From contig NZ_GL877878.1 in NCBI RefSeq assembly GCF_000194155.1, forward strand, positions 3,177,985 to 3,240,031: DNA of 62,047 nucleotides. The letters run 5' to 3'. Shown piece by piece: positions 7,785-19,689 of the stretch; the stretch's first letter is position 1; the number at the start of each line of letters is the position of its first letter. The position numbers and the translations under genes were made by a program. The stretch is from Saccharopolyspora spinosa NRRL 18395 (lineage in GTDB: Bacteria > Actinomycetota > Actinomycetes > Mycobacteriales > Pseudonocardiaceae). The notes beneath the pieces are model-generated. The model did no database searches. It saw nothing but the letters and a program-made list of their open reading frames with translations, and had not been told where the DNA came from.

Positions 7785-9934
7785 TTCGGCCCAGGCGGTG
7801 GCCAGCGCCCGTTCGGTGGGCGTGGCCGGAGCGGCGTACGGCCCGTCGGCGTGCCCAAGCGTGGCCGCCAGCGAGGCCAGGGCAGGCGGTCCAGCCGGTG
7901 CACGTAGGTGGGCACCAGCTGGCCGGGCAGTTGCGCGGCGAGCCGCGCACGCACCTCTCCCCCGTCGAGCTTCCCGGAGCCGGTGAAAAACGCCACCAGG
8001 ATGGCTTCCCGGCCCTCGCCGCTGTCCACCACGACCGCCGCCGAGTCGACTCCGTCGATATCGGCCAGCCCATGCTCGACCTCGCCGATCTCCACCCGCG
8101 CGCCCCGGATGCGGATCTGCTCGTCACGGCGCCCGAGGAACTCCAGCCGCCCGCCAGGCAGCCAGCGGCCGAGGTCCCCGGTTCGGTAGAGCCGCTGTCC
8201 CGGCCGGTGCGGGTCGGGGCGGAAGGCCCGCGCGGTCTGCTCCTCGTCACCGAGATACCCGCGTCCCACGCAGACCCCGGAGAAGGCGATCTCCCCCGGC
8301 GCGCCGAGCGGCAGCAGCGAGAGGTCGTCACCGATCAACGAGACGTCCACGTTGCGCACCGCGCGCCCGAGCGTCACCGGCTCGTCGGGATGCCGCAGCA
8401 CCGCGTGCGTGGTGTCGTCGGACAACTCGGTGGCGCCGTAGGCGTTGACCAGCGTGATGCCCGGACAGCAGGCGAACCACCGGCGCACCAGATCCGGGCG
8501 CAGCACCTCACCGGTCACCGACATCGCCCGCAGCGGCCCCAGCCCTCCCGGCCGGCTCTCCAGCCGGGCGACCAGCACCTCGAAGTAGGACGGCACGAGC
8601 TGCGCGACCCGCACTCCGGAAGTGGCCAGCTCGTCGCGGAAGGCGTCCACGTCCAGCAACACCTCGGAATCCACGATCCGCGAGCTGCCACCGCACAGCA
8701 GCGGCGCGAGTAGCTGCCACAGCGAGATGTCGAAGCACTGGGAGGCCGTCTGCGCCACCACCTCACCCGGCGTCAGCTGCATGTCGGCGATCTTGGCCAG
8801 CAAATGATTGAGCAGGCCCGCGTGCTCGCACATCACGCCCTTCGGCGTCCCGGTGGAGCCCGAGGTGAAGTAGACGTACGCAAGCGCGTCCGCCCCCACG
8901 GCGACCGTCGTGGCGGACGCGCCGGTGCCGAGCAATTCGTCAATGGTGAGCACACAACGCCCGGCACCCACCGTTGCGCCGTCGATGCCCGCTCCGGCCA
9001 GCACCATCGAGCAGTCGGCCTGGTCCAGCACCCCGGCGATCCGGCTCGCGGCCGCGCCCGGGTCCACCGGGAGATAAGCGCCACCGGCCCGGAGCACACC
9101 GAGCACCGCCGCGGCCCAACCGAGATCCCGCGCCGTGACCACGGCGACGATCTGACCAGTGGCGAGACCCCGGTCCAGCAGGTCGGCAGCCACCTCGGTG
9201 GAACGCTCGTCCAGTTCGCGGTAGGTCCAGCTGCGGTCGCGATGTGAAACCGCGATGTCGTCGGGACGTCGGCGGGCCTGCTCCGTGAAAAGCTCGGCGA
9301 ACATCCGCTCGCCCAGCGGCGCGCGCGGCCCAGCGAGATCCCGAAGCTGATGACGAATCTCCTGCTCGCTCAAGAGATCCTCGACGCGGTGCACCGCGTC
9401 GAGGTCGTCGGCAAGCAGGCGCAACGCGCTCAGGTGATACCCGGCCATGCGGGTCACCGCCTCGGCATCGAGCGAGTCGGATCGTGAAGTCACCGACAGC
9501 CCGCCGTCGGCGAACCGGACACCGAGCACCCCCTCGTGCACAACGCCGCCGGGAGAAAGATCGAGAACGGATTCGACTTCTGAGCCCGCATGCACCTCGA
9601 CTACGCCCGCCGCCAGTTCTCGCCAGCTCCGGCCGCCGACCTCCGCACGCACCGGTCGGACAGCCGATTCGGTAATCAACCCGGCAACCGGCGCGGGTTC
9701 ACCGGTGACGGCGGAGAGCACGGCCAGGTGCGCCGCGAGCAGGAAAGAATCGACAGCCCCGTGCCGCGCGTTCGCGGTCGCGTGGAGCCGGTCCAGCAAC
9801 GCCGCCGGTATCTCCAAGCGGCATCTGACCGGCGTGGCCGCGCCCGGTGCCGGCCAGCGCGGGACCACCGTGGCGGCACGCCTTGACGGGCCGGTGCTCA
9901 CCACGCGCGCGACGGTCGGATCGGGCGAACTCAT
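7625..9934 (-). CDS. NRPS: partial condensation domain plus adenylation domain, 3' frameshift
   Basis: From the ATG at 9934, about 190 residues resemble the C-terminal half of a condensation domain with no HHxxxDG motif. A full adenylation domain follows: A3 YFTSGSTGTPKGV, A4 FDISLW, A5 NAYGATE, A7 LYRTGDLGRW and A8 GRRDEQIRIRGARVEIGE. It activates an amino acid as the adenylate and loads it on the adjacent carrier. The two residues at the usual 330/331 pocket positions (ATELSDD) appear to be Asp-Asp, which could suit a basic or amino-bearing side chain; this is a weak inference. After LDRLP the frame turns into Arg/Pro-rich nonsense and the expected A10 NGKxDR loop is absent (about 7875-7894). 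The carrier and thioesterase continue in another frame. Confidence 0.8.
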   Translation of the reverse strand: MSSPDPTVARVVSTGPSRRAATVVPRWPAPGAATPVRCRLEIPAALLDRLHATANARHGAVDSFLLAAHLAVLSAVTGEPAPVAGLITESAVRPVRAEVGGRSWRELAAGVVEVHAGSEVESVLDLSPGGVVHEGVLGVRFADGGLSVTSRSDSLDAEAVTRMAGYHLSALRLLADDLDAVHRVEDLLSEQEIRHQLRDLAGPRAPLGERMFAELFTEQARRRPDDIAVSHRDRSWTYRELDERSTEVAADLLDRGLATGQIVAVVTARDLGWAAAVLGVLRAGGAYLPVDPGAAASRIAGVLDQADCSMVLAGAGIDGATVGAGRCVLTIDELLGTGASATTVAVGADALAYVYFTSGSTGTPKGVMCEHAGLLNHLLAKIADMQLTPGEVVAQTASQCFDISLWQLLAPLLCGGSSRIVDSEVLLDVDAFRDELATSGVRVAQLVPSYFEVLVARLESRPGGLGPLRAMSVTGEVLRPDLVRRWFACCPGITLVNAYGATELSDDTTHAVLRHPDEPVTLGRAVRNVDVSLIGDDLSLLPLGAPGEIAFSGVCVGRGYLGDEEQTARAFRPDPHRPGQRLYRTGDLGRWLPGGRLEFLGRRDEQIRIRGARVEIGEVEHGLADIDGVDSAAVVVDSGEGREAILVAFFTGSGKLDGGEVRARLAAQLPGQLVPTYVHRLDRLPWPRWRPRLGTPTGRTPLRPRPPNGRWPPPGPKCCTCRWNGSGTRTTSSASAALPCRWCGCWSNWTGWCHCGRCWRTRCSPSSPR
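7875..7894 (-). other. Frameshift/deletion junction inside the NRPS gene
   Basis: Read on the minus strand, the coding frame runs through LDRLP and is then lost, while the next frame picks up ALASLAATLGHADGPY and leads into the carrier domain. The A10 loop that should lie between LDRLP and the first carrier helix is missing. The junction contains CTGGACCGCC, which could code for the LDR of both LDRLP and the lost NGKLDR. This fits deletion between two short direct repeats, either in the organism or in the assembly. Confidence 0.6.
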
Positions 9935-10139
9935 CTACACGCAACTCCCGGGCCACCACACGGCCTGAACTCGAAATGGCGAACGAAATCGAAATGGCCG
10001 AGAAAACCCGCACCTTCCTGGCTTTCCCGGTCAACATTAGGCAACTCGCGGCACGCACCAGACCGGCTTTGTTGCTCACGAACACGGCAATTATTGCGAC
10101 AGGTGACATTTGTTGCGCGGCATTTCCCATGCGAGGCGG

Positions 10140-11375
10140 TCAGCTCGTGGTAGTTGAACCGAGCTGCCGCGAAGCGGCGTCCATCTGCCGCCACACCTTG
10201 AAGACGAACGGGCACCCGACGGCGATCACGCACAGGCCGCAGAGCGCGTACGCCGCGCCGTGCGGACCGATCCCGTCGAGCAGCACCCCGGCGATCATCG
10301 AGCCGAGTGGCATCGCCGCGCTGCCCACCGCGTGCAGGGCGCTGAACACCCTGCCGCGCAACGGTTCCGGCACCCGGTCGTACTTGACCGCGGCGATCAC
10401 CGGGTTCAGCGCGCCGTTGGCCACCATGCTCAGCGAAACCAGCCCCACCAACAGCACCGGCGGGGGGCCGAGCGCCACCACGAGGTACACCGGAGGACCG
10501 GAGATCAGCCCGCAGACGGCGAAGGTGCGCCAGCGGTGCCGTCCCGTGCCACGGAGCGCGTAGAGCGCGGTGCCGAGCATGCTGCCGCCGCTGGCAGCCC
10601 CGATGAGCACCCCTACCAGCGTGCTGTTGTGCCAGACCAGCACGCCGAACGCCGGGAGCAGCACGGAAAGCAGCCCGGTGGTCAGCGCGTTGCTGCTGGC
10701 GTTGCTCGCGCCCAGCACTACCAGCAGCCGATCCCGCCGCAGGTAACCCAGTGCCTCCCGCAACTCCTGCAGGTAACCGGCGGCGCTGTGGCCACCGGAC
10801 ACGGGACGCACCCGCACGAACACGCCGACGAACACCGCCGCCAGCAGCAGCGCAGCGCCGTCGGCCAGCAGCACGGTGGCCGGGCTGAACAAAGCGATCA
10901 GCAGGCCGCCGAGCAGGGCCCCGATCAGGTCACCCGCCCGTTGCGAAGCCTCCTCCGCACTGGTGCCACGGGAAACCCGGGTCCGAGTGACAGCCAGCAC
11001 CGCGGGCAGCAGCACCTGCTTGGCGCTGCGGGACGGGGCCCGGCCAGCGCCGATCCCCAGCGCCAGCACCACAAGCAACGGCAGCGACACGCCCACCGTG
11101 TTGTGCGCCAACGGAATCAGCACCACCGCACCACAGGTGAACAGGTCCGCGACCAAGCTCGCGCGCCGGGCACCGTACCGGTCGACCAGGGTGCCGGTGA
11201 GCACCACCGACAGCACCAGTCCGAGCGTCTCGGCGGCGGCCACCAGCCCGGTGCTCACCCCGCTGCCGGTGGTCTGCAACACGAACCACGGAATGGCGAT
11301 CAGCGTCATCGTCGATCCCAGCGTGGCGATGCCGCCCGCCGCTACCAGCGCGACCAATGGCGTCGTGCGCGTCAC
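10140..11375 (-). CDS. MFS efflux transporter
   Basis: The protein has 411 residues and a 12-helix major facilitator pattern, with a short loop motif after helix 2 (LVDRYGARRASLV) and a second half opening near TGLLSVLLPAF. It resembles drug/proton antiporters such as the MefA/tetracycline-like groups of actinomycete clusters. It starts with GTG at 11375, lies 205 bases upstream of the NRPS gene on the same strand, and is divergent from the GNAT gene. Its position inside the biosynthetic cluster suggests product export and self-resistance. The substrate cannot be read from the sequence. Confidence 0.85.
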   Translation of the reverse strand: MTRTTPLVALVAAGGIATLGSTMTLIAIPWFVLQTTGSGVSTGLVAAAETLGLVLSVVLTGTLVDRYGARRASLVADLFTCGAVVLIPLAHNTVGVSLPLLVVLALGIGAGRAPSRSAKQVLLPAVLAVTRTRVSRGTSAEEASQRAGDLIGALLGGLLIALFSPATVLLADGAALLLAAVFVGVFVRVRPVSGGHSAAGYLQELREALGYLRRDRLLVVLGASNASSNALTTGLLSVLLPAFGVLVWHNSTLVGVLIGAASGGSMLGTALYALRGTGRHRWRTFAVCGLISGPPVYLVVALGPPPVLLVGLVSLSMVANGALNPVIAAVKYDRVPEPLRGRVFSALHAVGSAAMPLGSMIAGVLLDGIGPHGAAYALCGLCVIAVGCPFVFKVWRQMDAASRQLGSTTTS

Positions 11376-11522
11376 CGGCCGACCACCAGGAACGGGGTGG
11401 ATTTCGGAGGAAATGCGGGACAGTCGTATCCCGGGCTGCTATTGTTGCCGCGCCGTCCGACCGAAAAATCCGCGCGACGGAATTCCTCGATCCGAGAACC
11501 CCACCCGGAGCGGCCCTCACTC
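11376..11522. promoter_or_regulatory. Divergent promoter region between MFS and GNAT genes
   Basis: These 147 bases separate two divergent starts and are locally less GC-rich (about 11399-11490) than the genes. They must carry promoters for both directions unless the GNAT gene is leaderless. No convincing -10/-35 pair could be assigned by eye. Confidence 0.4.
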
Positions 11523-12107
11523 ATGCGACCCGTTGTCACCGAACGCCTCCTGCTCCGCTCGTTCACCGAATCCGATCTGGACGACCTGTACGACATCCAG
11601 CGCCGCCCCGACGTCGCACGTTATCTGCTCTGGAACGCCCGCACCCTGGAGGAAACCAGGGAGGCGCTGGCGGTGCGCATCACCCAGACCGAGTTGGTCG
11701 CCGAGGGCGAGAACCTGGCGATAGCCGTGGAACTGCGCGAGACCGGCCGCCTGATCGCGGACTTCAACCTGGAGTGGCTCAGCGCCGAGCTTGGCCGCGC
11801 CGAGATCGGGTTCGTGATGAATCCCGACCACTCCGGCCACGGCTATGCCACCGAGGCCGGAGCCGAGGTGCTGCGCATCGCATTCGAGATCTACGGTTTC
11901 CACCGCGTGGTCGGCCTGTGCAACGGGAAAAACCACAGCTCGCAGCGCCTGATGGAGCGCCTCGGCATGCGACGCGAAGCCTTCTTCGTCCAGGGCGAGA
12001 TGCTCAAGGGCGAGCGCGCCGACCTCGCCGTCTACGCGATGCTGGCCACCGACTGGGAGCTGAGCGCCGGGGCGGCTCGCTCCGGGGAGCGGACCGCGCG
12101 CGGCTGA
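11523..12107 (+). CDS. GNAT acetyltransferase, RimJ/RimL-like
   Basis: The 194-residue protein opens with the usual TERLLLRSFTESDL beta strand and helix of RimJ/RimL-type GNAT enzymes. The acetyl-CoA region is near GFVMNPDHSGHGYATEAG, and the C-terminal NGKNHSSQRLMERLGMRRE segment is also typical. It would transfer an acyl group from acyl-CoA to an amine. It sits alone in its direction and converges on the ATP-grasp gene with a 16-base gap. In an antibiotic-type cluster it may acetylate an amino group of the product or an intermediate for self-protection, with the exported amidohydrolase at 22076-25165 as a possible unmasking partner. A housekeeping role is less likely from its position. Confidence 0.8.
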   Translation: MRPVVTERLLLRSFTESDLDDLYDIQRRPDVARYLLWNARTLEETREALAVRITQTELVAEGENLAIAVELRETGRLIADFNLEWLSAELGRAEIGFVMNPDHSGHGYATEAGAEVLRIAFEIYGFHRVVGLCNGKNHSSQRLMERLGMRREAFFVQGEMLKGERADLAVYAMLATDWELSAGAARSGERTARG

Positions 12108-12123
12108 AACGGGCACTACCTCC

Positions 12124-13119
12124 TCAGCCCCGGCCCCGCTGCTCCAGCAGCCGCCCGGCCCAGTGGAAAAACGCGTCGGCCAACTCGGACCGGGCCGGCT
12201 CGGGGAACTGCGAGAAGTTGGCCATCACCGTGCACCACTCGCCGAACACCGGGCCCTGCTCGGTGATCAGGAAGTCCACGCACAGATAGTCGGCGCCGAG
12301 CGTGCGGACCACGCGCAGGCAGTCGTCGAGCACCACCGAGAAGTCGGCGCTTGGACTCGCGTTCCCGCCCTGGGCGATGTTGGACAGGTAGCGGCCGATC
12401 ACTTGCTCGCGCAGCATGCTGGTGACCACCTCGCCTTCCACCAGCGCGACCCGGAGGTCGCCGGAGTTGGGCAGGAACTCCTGCACCAGGTAGCCCTTGC
12501 CGGTCTGGGCGGCGATGTCCACCGCGGAACGCAGCTGTTCGAAGGTGTCCACTTTGAGCACGCCGAACCCCGTGCCGGACTCGCGCGCCTTGAGGATGTA
12601 AGGGCCGCCGCCGATCTCGCGACGCACCACCTCCAGGCCCTCCCGCGCGTGGCGGCGGAACGGTAGCGCGACGGTCTTGGGTACCTTCAGACCGAGCTGC
12701 GCCGCCCGGCCGATCATCGCCAGCTTGTCGCGCTCCAGCCATTCCGGCGCAGCCATCGCGTGGTTGAGCACGAACGAGTCGCTGGCGTCGATGATCCGGG
12801 AGATGCCGTGCAGGTAGGACACGGCTTGCTGGTCGTTGCCGATGTCGTCGACGATGTAGCACTGCCGGGTCTCCAGCAGGTCCACCCCGCCACGCCACAG
12901 CCGCGGCTGGTCCACGCAGGTCGGGGTGAGCTCGCTGGCCGGGATGAACTGGAAGCCGAAGCCGTGCCGGGCACCCTGCGCGGTCCACCGGTCGGTGATA
13001 TCGGCGATGATCTTGTCGAGATGGCTGGGGTTGAAATCGTCCGGGTTGTAGATCCAGTTGACCATCCGTTCGGCCGGCTTGGCCGAGGGCGTGACGACCT
13101 CGCGAACCGCTGAGTACAC
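12124..13119 (-). CDS. RimK-like ATP-grasp ligase
   Basis: The 331-residue protein has an ATP-grasp C-terminal half: GPYILKARESGTGFGVLK (ATP-binding lysine and glycine-rich loop), YLVQEFLPNSGD and GADYLCVDFL, which supplies metal-binding acidic residues. It starts with GTG behind a strong GAGGAGGT site that overlaps the stop of the acyl-AMP ligase gene, so the two genes form one operon. ATP-grasp ligases of this type join a carboxylate, as an acyl phosphate, to an amine. Here it is a candidate for forming a peptide bond between the cluster's amino-acid building blocks. The substrates are not visible from the sequence. The last residues overlap no neighbouring gene. Confidence 0.8.
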   Translation of the reverse strand: MYSAVREVVTPSAKPAERMVNWIYNPDDFNPSHLDKIIADITDRWTAQGARHGFGFQFIPASELTPTCVDQPRLWRGGVDLLETRQCYIVDDIGNDQQAVSYLHGISRIIDASDSFVLNHAMAAPEWLERDKLAMIGRAAQLGLKVPKTVALPFRRHAREGLEVVRREIGGGPYILKARESGTGFGVLKVDTFEQLRSAVDIAAQTGKGYLVQEFLPNSGDLRVALVEGEVVTSMLREQVIGRYLSNIAQGGNASPSADFSVVLDDCLRVVRTLGADYLCVDFLITEQGPVFGEWCTVMANFSQFPEPARSELADAFFHWAGRLLEQRGRG

Positions 13120-13121
13120 GG

Positions 13122-14810
13122 TCAGACCTCCTCAAGGGTGGTGGCGGTCTTCGAACGCTCGCCTGCAGCCAGGAAGTCTTCCAGCGCGGCGTACTTCTCG
13201 CGCAGCTGCCGTTTGAGCACCTTGCCGGTGACCCCCTGGGGGAAGTCGGCCTCGGTCCGGGCCAGCTCCAGCACGGCCAGCTCCAGCAGTCCGGCCGAGC
13301 GCAGCGCCTGGTTCGCCGTGGCCAGCAGCGCGTCCGGCGTCATGCGCTGATCGACCGTGGTGACCACGGCCACCGGCACGGTCCGGCCGCGGTGGCATCC
13401 GGCGACCACAGCACAGTCGGCGATCACCGGCAGCTCGTTGAGCAGAAGCTCCTCCAGCTGCACCGAGTGCCCGGTGCCGGTCTCCGTCTCGATGGCATCC
13501 ACTTCCCGGTCCACCTGGTAGAAGTCGCCGTTGGCGTCCTGGTAGGCGAGGTCACCGGAGAGCCAGAACCCGGCCAGGCGGCTGCGGTAAGTGGCGTCCG
13601 AGTCGTTCCAGTACCCGGCGGTGATGGTCGGGCCCTTTGCCGCGAACAGGCCGATCTCGCCGGGTTCGGCGCGGGTGCCGTCCCTGCGCAGCACCACCAC
13701 CTCGGCGACGGCGTCGGGGCGGCCGACGCAGCGATCGTTGCGCTGCGAGGTCAGGGACCGGGGCTGCACCATGATTCCCCATCCCAGTTCGGTCGCGCCG
13801 AACCGGTCGTAGAACACCGCCGAGGGCAGTTCCGGGTTCCGTTTGGCCAGGATGGATTTCAGGTGCGCCTCGTGGATCGCGTCACCCATCGTCACCCAGC
13901 CGTCCACCGAGTCCAGCGCGCCGTCGGCGACCTCCACCTCGGCCAGCTCGGCGTATGCATGCGCGAAGGCCATCACCGTGGTGGGCCGGTGCTTCGCGAT
14001 CGCGTCGGCCAGCTCGGCACCGGTCGGGTCGTACAGCGGCACCAGCGGGGTGCCGGCCAGGATGGCGTAGTTGGCGTACATCACCGAGCCGAGGTGGGAC
14101 TGCGGCTGTGCGGCCATCATCGTCGCGTCGGGCCCGTCGATGAAGTCGGTGAGCCGGAACCGAGGCCCGGCGATGCTCGAATGGTGGGTCTGCACCACCG
14201 GCTTGGGAAAGCCCGTGGTGCCCGAGGAGTGCAGGATCGACACCGGGTCCTCCGGCGCATGCCGGAACCGGGCCGACTCGGGCAGCTCGGCGGCTGGCGG
14301 GGCGGGCAGCTCCTCCGCGATGATCAACCAGCTCACACTGTCCACTTCGGGCAATTCCGCACCGAGCGCGGCCAGCCGGGAGCGCGTGGTGCAGATGCCG
14401 ACCGGCGCGGTGCGGCGGCACAGCTCCAGCGAGGTGGCCCGGGGCGCTCTGCTGTTGACCAGCACCCCGATGGCACCGATCTGGGCGAGCGCGTGGAAGT
14501 GCACCGAATAGGCGAACGAGTCCTCCAGGTAGACCAGCACCCGGTCGCGCGGGCGCACACCGAGACCCAGGTAGTGCACCGACCAGCTCTGCGCCAGCTC
14601 GTCAAGCTCCAACAGGCTGAAATCGGTGCGCCACTCGCCACCGGGGGTGGCCAGCGGCCGCCCCGAGCTGATGAACGGCAGATCGGGATACGCGGCGACG
14701 GCCAGCGCCGACCGCAGCACGTTCCCGCCGCCCAGTTCGGGATCGGCCGCCAGCTTCGCGCGGCCCTCCGGGGACAGCAAGGTTCGGCCAGACAGAGCCA
14801 TCGCAGCCAT
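13122..14810 (-). CDS. Acyl-AMP ligase / acyl-CoA synthetase-like enzyme (ANL superfamily)
   Basis: From ATG 14810 the protein has about 562 residues. A GAAAGG site lies upstream, and the frame open further upstream lacks family similarity. It shows the ANL P-loop (ILHSSGTTGFPKPVVQ), an A5-like YDRFGATELGWG, an A7-like FWLSGDLAYQD and an A10-type catalytic lysine (GVTGKVLKRQLREKY). It would activate a carboxylic acid as the adenylate and perhaps transfer it to CoA or a carrier. No free-standing carrier gene is close, so the acceptor may be CoA, the NRPS carrier or an amine held by the neighbouring ATP-grasp enzyme. It is the first gene of a two-gene leftward unit. Confidence 0.8.
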   Translation of the reverse strand: MAAMALSGRTLLSPEGRAKLAADPELGGGNVLRSALAVAAYPDLPFISSGRPLATPGGEWRTDFSLLELDELAQSWSVHYLGLGVRPRDRVLVYLEDSFAYSVHFHALAQIGAIGVLVNSRAPRATSLELCRRTAPVGICTTRSRLAALGAELPEVDSVSWLIIAEELPAPPAAELPESARFRHAPEDPVSILHSSGTTGFPKPVVQTHHSSIAGPRFRLTDFIDGPDATMMAAQPQSHLGSVMYANYAILAGTPLVPLYDPTGAELADAIAKHRPTTVMAFAHAYAELAEVEVADGALDSVDGWVTMGDAIHEAHLKSILAKRNPELPSAVFYDRFGATELGWGIMVQPRSLTSQRNDRCVGRPDAVAEVVVLRRDGTRAEPGEIGLFAAKGPTITAGYWNDSDATYRSRLAGFWLSGDLAYQDANGDFYQVDREVDAIETETGTGHSVQLEELLLNELPVIADCAVVAGCHRGRTVPVAVVTTVDQRMTPDALLATANQALRSAGLLELAVLELARTEADFPQGVTGKVLKRQLREKYAALEDFLAAGERSKTATTLEEV

Positions 14811-15019
14811 CGTCGCGCCTTTCGGATCCGGGTACTCAGCACTGATCGTGCTCAGCCGCCCCGGTCCGCCGCGACGGATTTGTTGCGGTTGTGGACCTTC
14901 CTTGGCGCGCCACACCGCGTTTGTTGCCGGTAACCGCCGAACCGGGGTCCGGCGCGACAACAACGCGGTATATCTGGGAAAACCCCTGATCACCAGCCAT
15001 CAGAGCACTGGAGCGGAGC
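14811..15019. promoter_or_regulatory. Divergent promoter region of the two central operons
   Basis: This 209-base gap lies between the divergent starts of the acyl-AMP ligase and the PaaK-like gene. It should contain the promoters that drive the rightward PapABC-like operon and the leftward ligase pair. No operator palindrome was clear by eye. Confidence 0.4.
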
Positions 15020-16390
15020 ATGCCCTTGAACGCGGTCGGCGACCCGGATCGCCCAGTGGCGTCGAAGATCCGCCTCGCGGTGGACCCGGACCGGCTGGAC
15101 CGCGCGGAGCTGGAGCGGTTGCGGGAGCGGAACTTCGCCGCGATGGTCGACGCCGCGCTGGCGACCCCCGCGGTCCGCCGCCGCTGGCCGGACTTGGCGC
15201 CAGGCATGACCACCGCCGACCTCGCCCGCCTCCCCCTGCTCAGCAGCCGCGAACTGGCCAACGGCAGCCCGCCGCACTCGCCGGAATTCCAGCTCGGCGG
15301 CGACGGCCCCGGAATGGTGCTGCGCTCCAGCGGCACGGCCAGCAAGCCCAAGATGATGTACCACTCCTGGGACTTCAACCTCCAGGTCGGGCGGCTGGGT
15401 GCCCGCGGGTTGCTCGCGGCCACCCGCTCGGCACCGGCCCGGCGCGTGGCCAACTGCTTTTACCCGGCCGAGCTCAGCGGCGGCGCTTTCCTGTTCACGC
15501 AGGAGGTGATCCGGCTCGCCGACGCCCGCTCCTACCCGCTGGCCAGCCAGACCAGCCCGGCCGAGAGCGCGGCGGTCATCGCCGAGCACCGCGTGGACGC
15601 ACTGGCGGCCAACCCCGGTTACGGCGTCGAGCTGCTGACCGCGTCCCCGCCGGGGCAGATCGCCGCACTGCGGTACTTCTTCTACATCGGCGAACTGCTT
15701 GGCAAGGCCCGCACTCAGGCGATCGCGGAGGCCGCGCCCCAGGTCACCGTGCGCTCGCTGGCCTACTCGACCTCGGAGACCGGGCCGATCGGCTACCAGT
15801 GCGAGCAGCTCTCCGGTGCCACCCACCACGTGCACGAGGACGCAGTGGTGGTGGAGATCGTCGACGAGCAGACCGGGGTGCCAGTTCCGGACGGGGACAC
15901 CGGTGAGGTGATCGTCACCGCGCTGAGCGACACCGGGATGGCGCTGTTGCGCTACCGCATCGGCGATGTCGGCTCCTTCGGCACCGCCCCCTGCCCGTGT
16001 GGCAGCCCCGCACGCCTGCTCACCCTGCACGGTCGCACCGCGACCTCGCTCAACATAGACACCGAGGTGGTGTCCTCGGACCTGCTGCTGGGCCAGCTCG
16101 GCCAGCTCGGCGTCACCGAACCCGCTGACTGCCAGCTCCAGGTGCTGCCCGAGCAGCACGGCCACCGGCTGCGGCTGCTGCTGTCCAGCCGGACGCCCGA
16201 ATGGATCACCACCCAAGCGGTGGTCGACTGCCTCAGCCGCGCCCAGCAACTGCGCGCGGTGCTGAACAGCGCGCAGTGCCTCGGCTTCAGCGTGGAGCGC
16301 GTCGCGCCCGAGCTGTTCGCGCGCACCGATCGCGGCAAGGTCCCCGTTCTTTACGCGCCCGACAGCCGAATGACGCCGAAGGAGCACTGA
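15020..16390 (+). CDS. PaaK-like adenylate-forming enzyme
   Basis: The 456-residue protein resembles phenylacetate-CoA ligase. It has the P-loop RSSGTASKPKMMYHS, AYSTSETGPIGYQCE as the A5-like region, and LLRYRIGDVGSFG as the A7/A8-like hinge. A CPCG motif at about residue 325 may hold a structural metal, as in other PaaK proteins. It starts with ATG behind GGAGCGGAGC and ends one base before the chorismate mutase ATG, so it leads the rightward operon. Family members activate aryl or acyl acids. Because it is co-transcribed with PapABC-like genes, 4-aminophenylpyruvate or a related aryl acid is a reasonable but untested substrate. Confidence 0.8.
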   Translation: MPLNAVGDPDRPVASKIRLAVDPDRLDRAELERLRERNFAAMVDAALATPAVRRRWPDLAPGMTTADLARLPLLSSRELANGSPPHSPEFQLGGDGPGMVLRSSGTASKPKMMYHSWDFNLQVGRLGARGLLAATRSAPARRVANCFYPAELSGGAFLFTQEVIRLADARSYPLASQTSPAESAAVIAEHRVDALAANPGYGVELLTASPPGQIAALRYFFYIGELLGKARTQAIAEAAPQVTVRSLAYSTSETGPIGYQCEQLSGATHHVHEDAVVVEIVDEQTGVPVPDGDTGEVIVTALSDTGMALLRYRIGDVGSFGTAPCPCGSPARLLTLHGRTATSLNIDTEVVSSDLLLGQLGQLGVTEPADCQLQVLPEQHGHRLRLLLSSRTPEWITTQAVVDCLSRAQQLRAVLNSAQCLGFSVERVAPELFARTDRGKVPVLYAPDSRMTPKEH

Positions 16391-16690
16391 ATGACCTCGC
16401 CGGAGACGAAGCTGGAAGCCCTGCGGGCCGAGCTCGACAGCGTCGACCTGCGCCTGCTCGACGTGCTGCGGGAACGCATCGAGCTATGCGTGCGCATCGC
16501 CGAGCACAAGCGCGAGCACGGCGTGCCGATGATGCAGCCGCACCGCATCGGCGTAGTGCAGCAGCGCGCCGCCGACTACGGTGCCGAGCACGGCATCGAC
16601 CAGACGTTCCTGCATGCGCTCTACGAACTGGTCATAGGCGAGACCTGCCGGGTCGAGGATCTGGTCATCGGCACGCCGGCGACACCGTAG
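16391..16690 (+). CDS. papB: Chorismate mutase, PapB-like (4-amino-4-deoxychorismate mutase)
   Basis: This is a 99-residue AroQ-type chorismate mutase. It has the usual N-terminal LRAELDSVDLRLLDVLRERI helix (Arg and Asp positions conserved), HKREHGVPMMQP, and a C-terminal helix. It lies between the PaaK-like gene (ATG directly after its TGA) and the aminodeoxychorismate synthase gene. In PapABC pathways (chloramphenicol, pristinamycin) the mutase turns 4-amino-4-deoxychorismate into 4-amino-4-deoxyprephenate. The symbol rests on operon context as well as family. It could also act on chorismate itself. Confidence 0.85.
   Translation: MTSPETKLEALRAELDSVDLRLLDVLRERIELCVRIAEHKREHGVPMMQPHRIGVVQQRAADYGAEHGIDQTFLHALYELVIGETCRVEDLVIGTPATP

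Positions 16691-19689
<2,999 letters not shown>

Noticed and set aside
10260..11500. Plus-strand frame that would extend the GNAT gene upstream
   Set aside because: It lies antisense to the MFS gene and is His/Gln/Arg-rich. The GNAT family starts at ATG 11523.
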